From: Camillea tinctor
Lineage: Eukaryota; Ascomycota; Sordariomycetes; Xylariales; Xylariaceae
Reading direction: 5' to 3'
DNA: 64,000 bases
NCBI GenBank assembly: GCA_022578605.1
Contig: MU394111.1
Span: 186,001-250,000, forward strand
The notes beneath the pieces are model-generated. The model searched no databases. It was not told the origin of the DNA and saw only the letters and a list, made by a program, of their open reading frames with translations. The translations under genes were made by a program, and so were the position numbers. Positions within the stretch are counted from its first letter, which is position 1, and each line of letters begins with the position of its first letter. Below, in pieces: positions 11,780 through 21,910 of this stretch.

Positions 11780-14140
11780 GCTATCATCGACGCCTGAAAA
11801 AAAAAAATGTCTTGGAAAGAGGGGGAACGGACTGTTATGAATCACGGGTAGACTGGGTTTATACCATACATCAGCACAATCTTCAAAGAATAGTGAAGCA
11901 TGTTCGGGTCGGTCTTGACTTTACATGGAACCGGCGGTTTGGCGGAAACAAGAAAAAAAAACAATAACTCATGTATCAACGCAAAATGGTTGGGAGTTAG
12001 TAACCAATGATGACGCTCTTCTCTCAAGATATCCGCTGTCTGAACGATTGGGACTATTTATACAGATATGAATAGGTAATGAAGGGACTTGCTTACATTG
12101 ACATCACCACCATCATGAGTAAAAAAGCGTACACAACAGATTTTTCCGAAACAACAAATTTCCTTAGGGATCATAAGAAGAGAATTTGGTTGTAGATAAT
12201 ATTCTCGATGGTGGCTTATCCGGGGGAGTCAATATGGTGCCGGATGATTCGGGACTGGCAGTAATCTGGATTAAACTACTATACGTTTAATGTGTTTTGG
12301 AGAAACTAATAAGCTAGGTACCTAAGAAGGCATGACGGATGGAAGTCCAACGATTTAAAAATAAGGGGCAAAGTTTCAGCCATAGCGTTGTTCAGAGTTG
12401 TCAATCCACGTTATGAGATTCATTTGAATTTTGGGGGTATATATGGTCTAGATTGTTACACTTGTACATACAGGAGATCGGTTTGAGTTAGAAAAAAAAA
12501 AGAGGTTATCGTTTTTACTTACCACTAACTTTCACCTAACGGTTGCGGGGGGGAGGAGGGTGTTGCACATGCTTTTTCCTAGCATAGCAGATTTTGTCGT
12601 CGACCTAGCGTCTAGTAAAGACTTTTCTTTACACGAATTTTCTAGCTTAACTAGTTTTTCCTACTTGGTGTCATTAAAAACGAGGACATAGTACCGATCT
12701 TATAATCAACTAAAACTAACACTAGAAATTGTTTTAGTATACATGTAACTAGCACTTGAGTTGTTGCTTTAACCCAGTGCAACCGACATTAACCGAGAAC
12801 ATCGAAACTTGTAACCTTGAGGTATAGTGATAGGTTAAGTTGTTTAGTTTACTCCGTAATAGGTTAACTTAACATAGTGTAGCTAGGGGGGTTAGCGAAG
12901 GAAGGTGTTACAAGTACCCTAAGGGTATAAATGGGGGTTCACGCACAGTCCAGATACCTAGCACAACCATCATCTTTACATCTAATTCATCCTTTTTCTA
13001 GTGTACGCCGGTAACTTGCTAACCTTAATACTAATCTTGGTAGGTTACTAGGTAACTCAATTACTAGGTATGTATAAACAGCGATCTTTAGCTCACAAGC
13101 CATTTAGCGCAATGACCAGCTGGATCATTTACATGTGCTTCGTCCCCACAGAGAACAAGAAGAATACTACCCCGGATTTCCCCAGAAATATGAACTGGAG
13201 CCGGATTACTGAACCAATTTGGGAAACCATGAAGCTATATTCGGCCCTTTGGCGGCCTTGATGATTATACTAAATGTCTCAATGATACCCCGTACTCTCG
13301 TTGCATGAGATGATGAGGGTTCTCGATACCCAATCATATTCCTCGAATAGTTGCAACTTCGCTTCTAACGTCGTGAACCAGAGATCTGGCCGAGGCTATG
13401 AGCAATCTAGATGCTTGAATTCTCCTTCGACAACTTTTTCAACTGACTTTTTGATCAAGTTTTGTAAGGCCGACATCTCCAAAACATTCACGCCGGCACT
13501 ATACCCCCTAAGGAGACTAGACTCTATTATACCAGGCTCACAACTTGGATCCATAGACCACCTCACTAGTGTCCGGCTCTTTACAAGGGAGAACGGAGTA
13601 AAAAAAACAAGGTCATCTGACAGGAAACTCGAAGCCGCCGAGTATTCGGCCTTTAGTCCCAATATCATGCCATTCCTGTTCCACACCTGTGTTGACAAGC
13701 TGATGACCTACAGTATATCGTGAGAACGGCCTGTTCTCAGGACTAACGTCATGCTAGGTCCATATGCGAGTTTTTCAAGACAATTCAGGTTACCGAGTCG
13801 AGAACTCTTGCATCACCCACTCTACACGTGTTTATGCAGGGGCCACAAACTGTTTTGGTGCCCTCCCCTTCCCCCCTTTTTGATGCTTCCAGTGGTGTAC
13901 CTTAACCATGACCAGTGGTCAAAATCGCATATAAATGGACAACACACGCCGCATCCTTTATTGCGGCTGAGAAGATCGAGTGATCGGCCGCCAAGCTGTG
14001 ATCGACTGATATCGCAACTCCATTAGTCCCTACTCAACAGCATATCGCTTCCCTTCCCGTTTCTTTTACACTTGCATTACTGCTGCTGTTACAGCAGCAC
14101 GTACTATCGAGGGCTTGATTCAACGTGATTTCTCCGAACT
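11780..14140. other. Intergenic with amylase promoter
   Basis: This runs between the regulator's 3' end and the amylase start. The 3' UTR region carries poly-A runs; 12.5-13.0 kb is AT-rich. TAGGTACCTA occurs at 12315..12324. On the minus strand 13812..13279 is open in one frame except for two TAG codons and may be a coding relic (see findings); I recognise no family. No RNA gene is seen. Confidence 0.4.
13930..13935 (+). promoter_or_regulatory. Candidate TATA box of the amylase gene
   Basis: TATAAA lies 205 bases upstream of the amylase ATG, followed by a CT-rich stretch that would be the start-site region and leader. I found no clean match to the AmyR site CGGN8(C/A)GG nearby. The assignment rests on motif and position only. 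Confidence 0.4.
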
Positions 14141-16648
14141 ATGAAGCAGTCAGTTTGGTTGGCCGCCCTATGGGCGACCGCTTCTCGGGCTCTGTCAACA
14201 GAGGAGTGGAAGAAACAGTCCATTTATCAGGTTCTGACCGATCGATTTGCGAAAACCGATGGATCGACAGGTGCTTGTAGCAACCTCCGCAGCTACTGTG
14301 GAGGCACCTACCAGGGTCTCATCAACAAATTGGACTGTAAGTCAATCATTGCAAGATCTTTACCTATTTATCTGGGTTCTATGTCGTGGATGGTGAGCTG
14401 GACGTGTGCTGCACAGCATTGGATATGAACAGGAGCTGTTGGGTCAAAGTGGAGAATGAAACCCCCCAAAATAGTACCTAAATATGGGAATGACAATATC
14501 TAATATGTGAATCAGATATCCAGGGTATGGGCTTCACAGCCGTCTGGATCTCACCTATCGTGAAAAACCTCGAGGAGACTACACCTTACGGGTAACTCGC
14601 TTATTTCTCACATATTTACCTTAATATTCCATGGGCGTAAACATGCTGACCACTGTCTGAAAGCGATGCTTATCATGGATACTGGGCCCAGGATATTTAC
14701 GCCCTCAACTCGCACTTCGGCACGGACGACGATTTGAAGAACCTGTCAGCAACACTGCACAGTCGTGGCATGTATTTGATGCTCGATGTTGTCACAAACC
14801 ACATGGGCTACGACGGGTGTGGCACCTGCGTTGACTATAGCGAGTTCAACCCTTTCAACTCAGCTAGCTATTTTCACCCCTACTGCGCTATCGACTACTC
14901 TAGTGAGACTTCTATCGAAACGTGCTGGCAGGGTGACAACAGCGTCAGCCTACCGGATCTAAAAACTGAGGATAGTGGCATTCGTGACACCTTCAATGGC
15001 TGGATCGCAGATATCATTTCAACTTACGGGATTGACGGGCTGAGAATCGACAGTGCCAAGCATGTTGAGAAAGGGTTCTTCCCTGGCTTCCAGACCGCCG
15101 CCAATGTTCACATGCTTGGTGAGGTATGTGTTGAGTGGCTGCCACGAGCCCTATAAACAGTATTCAGTTGATCTGGATTCCCAGAGTTAACCTCATGATA
15201 GGTTTACAACGGCGACCCATCAGTGTTTCCCGACTGGCTAAACTACATCAGCGGGCTTCTGAACTACCCTGCGTAAGTTCAAATGCATTGTCTACCTCAT
15301 CTAATTTCCTGCCTTATATACTCTAAGATAGTTGTGCATTTGTTGATACTCAAACATAGCTATTACTGGATTACTCGGGCTTTCCAGTCCACCTCAGCGA
15401 CGACCACAGACCTGGTAAACGGGATCAACACAATGAAGGGAACAATGGAGACGACAGTACTAGGCAACTTCCTGGAGAACCATGACCAGGCACGCTTCGC
15501 GTCGCTGACGACGGACAAGGCGCTTGCCAAGAATGCCATCGCCTTCACGATGCTAATGGACGGCATTCCTATCATCTACCAAGGGCAAGAACAAGGGTTC
15601 AGCGGAGCCGAAGACCCTAACAACCGCGAGGCACTGTGGACGTCGGGCTACTCGACGACTGCAGAGCTGTATACATGGATCGCCAAGGTCAATGCCGTAC
15701 GCCTGGCCGCCGCTGCCACCGGCACAGGCTACAACGACTGGCGTGCCATACCAACCGCCCCCGACTCACACACAATCGCTCTACGCAAGGGCTCCGCCGG
15801 CGCACAAGTCGTCAGCATCCACACGAACATCGGCGCCAGCGGCAGCAGCTACTCGGTATCACTACCGTCAAGCTTCACGGGTTTCACGGCAGGCCTTAGC
15901 CTCACCGAGGTCATGGGGTGTACCACCGCGAAGGCGGATAGCTCGGGTAACCTCGCACTGACCATGGGGCCTACGGCCCAGATTTACGTCCCCACTACGC
16001 TGCTGGCGGACACGAATATCTGCTCCGGTGGTGAGTTGAGAGGTTTTTTTTGAAGAGAGGCGGTGTTGAGTTTAGATAATTATGCTGACGTGAATTTACA
16101 TACAGGCACAGATCCGGGTAATGGTAGTGGTAGTGGTGGTGCTTGCGCCGCGGTGTCGATTACCTTTAATGAGCTTGTCACTACCGCATTTGGTGATACC
16201 ATCAAAGTGTACGTTAGATTACATGTTTTGATCCTTCTTATCTGCACGTAAATGCTCCGGAACCATATGATCTCTCCCCCCTTTCACTTCTTTGTTTTCT
16301 CAATTCGCAACGGAGTACCCCCTCCCCCTTTCAAACATAAAAAAGGGGAAAAGAAACAAGGACATGCTGACTCCGAGACTTTGCAGTGTGGGCAACGTAA
16401 CCGAACTCGGCAATTGGGACACGTCCAAAGCCGTGACGCTCAGCGCATCCTCGTACACGGCGTCGAACCCGCTATGGAAAGGCACCGTAGCTCTGACCTC
16501 ACCCGGCTCGGCGATAGCTTACAAATACATACGCGTGTCGAGCAGCGGAACTGTCACTTGGGAGGCGGACCCAAATCACACGCTCGCGCTATCGGCGACG
16601 ACATGTAGCACCGGTACTCTTACCGTGAATGACACGTGGCAGAGTTAG
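14141..16648 (+). CDS. Secreted alpha-amylase, GH13 with C-terminal CBM20 starch-binding domain
   Basis: Extracellular endo-acting starch hydrolase. Seven exons: 14141..14336, 14516..14591, 14664..15123, 15202..15272, 15360..16030, 16106..16208, 16387..16648; 612 residues. A short hydrophobic signal peptide (about 1-18) precedes the barrel. GH13 motifs in order: DVVTNHMGYDG (region I), GLRIDSAKHV with nucleophile Asp220, GEVYNGD with acid/base Glu244 (the join lies right after this Glu) and FLENHDQARF with transition-state Asp310. The spacing matches Taka-amylase-type enzymes. After domain C a Gly/Ser linker (GNGSGSGG) leads to a CBM20 module of about 100 residues with ELGNWDTSKA and WEADPNH starch-site aromatics. 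All seven exons join in frame and the stop follows directly after the CBM, so the gene looks intact. CBM20 predicts action on granular starch. Confidence 0.94.
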
Positions 16649-17745
16649 GGTTGATGATCGAAATCGAGGGGGGAAAGGGAGAAGAAGGAAAGGAGGAGCT
16701 GAGGTAATGGGTCATAGCATACTTCATGTCACAAAAGCCTCTCTCTTTTAATTATGTACATCCAGACAGACGAGTTTACTTGTCTGTTTGGGACGAAAAT
16801 CTTATGAAATAATGTTGGACACAGTAATCGTTGGTCACGTCACTCGCTTGTTCCTTGTTAACAATGAGGGCATACGATAATGTGTACGTGTACGACCTCA
16901 TTTTCAAATGGAAAAATTAACAAAAAATAGAAAATTTATTATATAAGTGTCTACAGTTATTGTTATAATATGTAAAAACAAATAGTGGTGTTAACGACTT
17001 ACGAAGTTCAACACAACTAGGGAGAGGGGACACCTAGTTAACTAGCCTTAACTGTATGAGGCTGCGAGGGACTAATATTAAACTTCAAATCTCCAGCACT
17101 CAACCGTTATACTGTTCGGCTATAAAGAATTAATGAAGTAACTAACGAACAAGAGAATGTATTGATCCTCGTATATCGTGTCTGGGCTGGTTGCTAGAAG
17201 CAAAAAAAAGGAAAGCTCTTCAAATCAAAGCTACGTGTATATATACACTGAAGAACTCGTATAGGTCATAGCTCCCCCAAATCACTACAACAATACTTAT
17301 TAGCATGAATAAAAATTACAATATATAAAAAAAATGAATAGGGGGCACGTAGTAATGAAACGGTTGAGTTCTAAATTAGTACGCATATAGGTAATTCCGA
17401 ATTCGCCATACCGAGGAGAACTTCAAAATATATCATATTATCTTGAAATATATAAGTTCAGTAGAAATGTACCTAAGCAAGCGTTATTATTTAAGTTAAA
17501 TATATTGAAATGCATATTAGCTAGCCCTCCACTATATTTTTAGTCTTGGGCAAGACTCGACTCTCTTAAGGTACATATATCACTCTATCAAAGTGCGACC
17601 TGTAGATTTCATAGTGTTTAAACAGATCTGATTAATCTATTATAGGTTATATAAAATCCCGAACGCCCGTATAACCTAGGTCTTTATTTGTAGGCCCTTC
17701 TTATGAGTGTGTATATTATGCATATATCTATTTGGCTCAGAGTTA
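16649..17745. other. AT-rich intergenic, convergent 3' ends
   Basis: This is 1.1 kb between the amylase and thioesterase 3' ends. It is strongly AT-rich (many TATATA, AAATTT runs), with no open frame of note. It contains the small palindrome GTGTATATATACAC at about 17235. No gene, RNA or repeat can be supported. Confidence 0.5.
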
Positions 17746-18820
17746 TTATATCTTACTCTCTCCCGCCCCCCGCTTAGCCAAGTTCCGCTCCCCATTAAGT
17801 ACCATCACGACGTGGTGACTTAACGCCACGATGTCGCCCTCCTGGTCCATGATCACGATCTCGTAGTCGAGCCGGCCGTTCTTGATCTGCTTCGCGTGCA
17901 AGTGCACGAACAGCCACTCCACCCCCTCCGCAGGCAGTGCCTTCTTGACGTCGAGGTTCAGCGCCAGCGTCGGGTACCAGTGCCAGACCTTCTTCTGCCG
18001 CTTCTCTACCTCGGTTCCTTTCCCCTTGCCCTCCCCCTCCCCCTTATCCTCCTCCTTCTGCTCGTCCTCTCCCCTCGCGCTCGACCCATCGGAACCCCAT
18101 CCCTCCAGCATCTGCGGCCACGCATCGCACACAAACCCCACACTCTCGTTCGTGAACCGCTCCCCGGACGCAAACCGCACCCACTCCTGCACCACGTTCC
18201 GCGCCCCCATCCCCCCGCGAGGCAGAAACATGCGCACCCGCCCCATCGCCTCGCGGTACTTCGCAAACGGCCGCTCCCCCAGCTCAGCCCAGTGCGCGTC
18301 CCCGCCCTCCGCCGCTAACCGCGCGAAGTCCGCCGGCTGCGGCGCCGCCGCCGGGTGCAGCGCCCACCCCGTGTCGAGCGACACGCCCGCACTGCTGCGG
18401 GGGCCCAGGTCCGCGTTCGTCACGTACGCGACGACGATGTCGCCGCGCCCGGACTGGCTCAGCGAGAGGTGCACCGTGGACGTCTGCCGCCCGAGCTTCA
18501 CGTCGCGCACGCGCACCGTGGCGCCGCCCGCGGCCGTGCGCCGCAGGAACTCGACGTGCGCGATTAGCGTGTGCGGTTGCTTCTGTCCGCAGAGCGTGGT
18601 GCGAAAGTGCTGCGCGGCGACGCGCAGGAGCGTCGAGGTTACGACGCCGCCGTGGGGGACTGGCGGTGGGTTAGAGGGATAGCGAAGGGGAGGGGGAGGG
18701 GGAGGGGGCGGGCTCACCCGATCCGATGCACCAGTCTGGGTGGAAGTTGATGACTTCGTAGGTATGCGAGTCCTTCGCTACGATGGCGGTGGCCTCGGCG
18801 AAGGTGGGAGGCGATGCCAT
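17746..18820 (-). CDS. Thioesterase-superfamily protein (acyl-CoA thioesterase-like, hotdog fold)
   Basis: Likely acyl-CoA thioester hydrolase or related double-hotdog protein. Exons on the minus strand: 18820..18718 and 18659..17746, with a 58-base intron that begins GTGAGC and is C-rich; 338 residues. The N-terminal hotdog is recognised by FHPDWCIGSVPHGG (the Val codon is split by the intron) followed by a helix and the RTAAGGATVRVRDVKLGRQTSTVHLSL strand pattern in pieces. The C-terminal hotdog contains LDYEIVIMDQEGDIVALSHH. Between the halves is a long charged insertion rich in Glu, Lys and Gly. No signal peptide or membrane segment is present, so a cytosolic or peroxisomal place is possible; the last residues are not a clear peroxisomal SKL signal. 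The gene is very GC-rich compared with its AT-rich flanks. The physiological substrate is unknown. Confidence 0.75.
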
Positions 18821-19453
18821 GTTCGCTGCGGCTATGAAAGGGATGGATGGATGGCCGTGTGGAGGGTGAGGGCCGGGTTTGATTTGTTTACTTCTTACGC
18901 TACATATATGAATTTATAGTATGAGAATGAATGATATATCCTATGTATGTAAGTAATGAGGTATATGACGGCCCGGGGACTACTTAATACTGATTTGCTA
19001 ATACTTTTGGTGGTTGTGGTTGTGATGTGTGTAAGTGAAGTAAGTGAGCACGATGTATGAAAGGGGTGAATGAGTTGATGAATGAGATAAATGAACCTCG
19101 GCATATCGGTTGCATAATTTGTGTTGCTGATCGCCTCGTTTATCCATAAACCTCTTTAGATGCAATGTAAAACAATCCCCCAATTCCTTCAATCAAAACA
19201 TCGATAATGTCTCATTGCTTTCTTTAGTTTAGGTACGGACATAGATTCACAGAAAAAGGGGCTACCCCGATAATGTCATATAACCCCATTATGCTCGGCA
19301 AAATGAGTGCTTTTATTCTTCTTCCATCTCCAATCACCACTACATAATCTCTCTCGAACGAAGATATATACATAAGCCAAATATGTACGGCTAGGGATTC
19401 CTTCCCATGATGATAATGACAACGACGACATTGATGATGATAATCTAGGCGAT
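18821..19453. other. Intergenic between thioesterase start and GH7 3' end
   Basis: It contains the thioesterase promoter, read leftward from here, and the GH7 3' UTR. The short frames present are repetitive, such as Thr/His-rich frames from TG/CA-rich DNA near 19010-19110, and are not credible genes. Confidence 0.45.
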
Positions 19454-21128
19454 CTAGACGTCGACGGTAGAGCCGATGGGGCCGAATCTGATGTTCGACC
19501 AGATAACCTGGCTGTGGGAGGGTCAGTCATCGCAGTTACTAAGAGAGGGAGGGGATTTCCTTCAACGTACGCGTCGGGAATGTTGGCTTCGACATCGGCA
19601 GGGACACCAGAGTCCTGAGGGCAGTCACCACGGTCGCCGCCAGGCTGGCCAGCCTTCTCGGGCGGGTAGCTGGAGTCAAGCCAAAGCATGTTGGCGTAGT
19701 GCTGTGTGTGTTGTGCTTCAAGTCAGTCTTCAAATGCCATAAGATCACCTTTTGCTTAGATGGGTGCGGGAAAACGTACGTCGTCCCAGATGGACATGAC
19801 GAGAACCATGGGCAACGAGACAGCAGCGTTCAGCTGGTCGAAGCCGCCAACCTCGCTAAAGCGGTCATAGTCGTCAAGAGCCTTGAACTGAGCCGAGCAG
19901 TACTCGGGCGTGATGTCGCTCTCAGGGGGAATGCCGTCGTAGGTGGAGCCGGGGATCTCAATCTTCTTGCCGTCTTGGACGAAGAATTGCGTGAACTTGT
20001 TCTCAGTGAACTGGGTAACGACACTAGTTGTTGCATTAGCATGCATGTCTTAATCAATCGATCGATCGCTTCGCGGGACTGCGAATGTGCTTACGTGAAG
20101 ACCTTGCTCGTGTCGACGGTCTTGCCCTCGCCGTAGAAGTCGGTGTTGCCCATGCGGTACGGGTTGTAGTCACATCCGTTAGCATCACACTTGCCAGCGA
20201 ATCGGTCGTCGGAGTAGGTGCCACCACAGGAGTCGGTCTCGCAGACGTGGTATTCGTTGGTCGTGCAAGGGTGGGGAGTGAAAGCGAAAGAGTGAGAGTT
20301 GGACTCCCTAAACGCTAGGTCAGCTATTGCAGCTTAATCTTGAATGCATTGTTAGTCTTACCAAACATCAATCTCAGCACAGCAGGCTCCGTATGGACCA
20401 ACACCGGCGTTGGCATCATTAGTTGAAGGCTCCCATCCTTCGACGTTGGCCTAGAGAATACGATGGTTAGTATTTACCGAGACACCATTCCCACCAACGG
20501 AAAAGGGGACAGGGTGTTGACACACCTTTCCACCAACAAACTTCAGGTCGCGAGCACACTGAGCATCACAGTAGCCAGTTCCGTACTTGGCACCAGCCTT
20601 GTTGCTCGGGTAGCTCGAGGTACCCCCGTCCTCTTCCATAGCGACGAAGTAGAGAGCAGCGTTGAGACCACAGTCAACGGTGGACAGGTCGACATCGAAG
20701 GTAAATTCGTTGTTCATGAGCGTGAACATTTGGTACGATGATGTATCGGCCATGAGGTAGAATCGAGAGCCGATGTTTGTGCCGTACTCGTGCTTGGTAA
20801 CGAACTTAAGAGTCAAGGCATCGCCGCTGGTGGATGCACCATACGTCGTCGAATAGTCGGCTCCTTCGACCGCACACTTCTCAGCACAGTCAGTGCCAGA
20901 GCTGCACTGAGAAGTCCACTCGTTGCCATCGTAGCAGTTCTCATATCCATCAACCCCGTGAAGCCAGCGCCAGTTGGCGTCGATGGTCACTTCACCGTTA
21001 ACATTGGTACAGCTACCACCACTAGTACATTTGCTCCATGTCAACTTGGGGTGAGTCTCGGTCTGCTCTGTACCTACTTGCTGGGCAGATGCGAACCCGA
21101 GCAAGGCTGCTGCAACTAGGGGCAACAT
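19454..21128 (-). CDS. Secreted cellobiohydrolase I (GH7), catalytic domain only
   Basis: Processive cellulase releasing cellobiose from cellulose reducing ends. Six exons on the minus strand: 21128..20526, 20450..20362, 20307..20095, 20023..19780, 19701..19571, 19511..19454; 445 residues. The signal peptide (about 1-15) ends ..FASA before QQVGTE. The catalytic motif EIDVWE is assembled across intron 2: Glu227 nucleophile, Asp229, Glu232 acid/base. [21 protein letters not shown] and the many paired Cys are typical of cellobiohydrolases. The reading frame ends a few residues after the GPIGST strand, so there is no Pro/Ser/Thr linker and no CBM1. All five introns (54-78 bases) keep frame. It probably responds to cellulose and carbon repression; only a TATA box and one SYGGRG-like site (CTGGGG near 21640) are visible. 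Exo- versus endo-type is judged from overall similarity. Confidence 0.94.
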
Positions 21129-21223
21129 GATGATATATAGACTTCAAAGTAGTATATGGCTTGTCGTTAGAAGGGTGGTGTTCCTGAGTTTCTAGTCCAT
21201 AACATAAACGGGACTCGACTCGT

Positions 21224-21229
21224 CTTATA
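21224..21229 (-). promoter_or_regulatory. Candidate TATA box of the GH7 gene
   Basis: On the minus strand the sequence reads GGAGTATAAGACGAG about 100 bases before the GH7 start codon, a normal distance for a fungal secreted-enzyme promoter. The support is motif and position only. Confidence 0.45.
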
Positions 21230-21791
21230 CTCCTGGACCCCTCTCAGGAGATCAATACCGGCATCACGGCGATCAATTTGTCCGTCACGGAACTGGTCTC
21301 GACATGATCCATTTGGGATACATTAGGAGTAGGCTTTCTCAATATGAACGGCGTAATCAACTTGCAACTATATTGGATACCCACTCTGCTCGCCAAGCCC
21401 CGACGGATATTAATTAGAGGTTGAAACGAAGGGAGATCATGTCAGGGGCTATTTCAGTGGCTTTGTGTTCTAGACGTTTAGGAAACGCGCGCTTCATCGG
21501 GAACAGCAATGTTTAAACCGAGTGCAGTCATATGAAGAGACACGACCAATAAAAATTATTATTTACAGTGGCGATGGAAGTAGCAAAGGTGTAGCGAGCT
21601 TCTCAACCAGTCAGCTAAGCTGGGCGTGCTTGGGCATCTGGGGTATGCATGTTCCGGCGTAATATAATCTCGACATTATGCCTATGAGAGTGAAGTCCCG
21701 AGCAGACCTAAGTTGGCAGCGGGGTAGAAACGAGGGTCTTCGTTGGACAGAGTTGGAGGTGACATAACTAGTTCGGGGTACTGAAGGGTGG

Positions 21792-21910
21792 CTTCACGGG
21801 CCGTGAAGTCTAGTAGGCGGAGATTGAACCGCCGAAGGACTCCCGTCGGAGGAGGCAGTGACTTCGGAGTTTACCAGAGATCTTCAACGAGTCGCTTAGC
21901 TTTGCGACTC
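21792..21910. other. Cluster of inverted repeats upstream of the GH7 gene
   Basis: Several stems lie one after another: CTTCACGG/CCGTGAAG around a single G (21792..21808), GGCGG/CCGCC with an 8-base loop (21816..21833), CCGAAG/CTTCGG (21832..21867) enclosing CTCC/GGAG with a CGTC loop, and GAGTCGC/GCGACTC (21889..21910). They could be regulator sites or a folded transcript. One arm resembles a tRNA T-arm but has the wrong loop size and no other tRNA parts. Confidence 0.4.

Noticed and set aside
17882..18682. Plus-strand frame of 266 codons opposite the thioesterase
   Set aside because: Shadow frame of a GC-rich gene, with no domain and Arg/Ser/Pro-rich composition.
21816..21833. tRNA T-arm-like GGCGG-TTCAATCT-CCGCC on the minus strand
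   Set aside because: The loop has 8 instead of 7 bases, and no A box, anticodon arm or acceptor stem could be placed around it.
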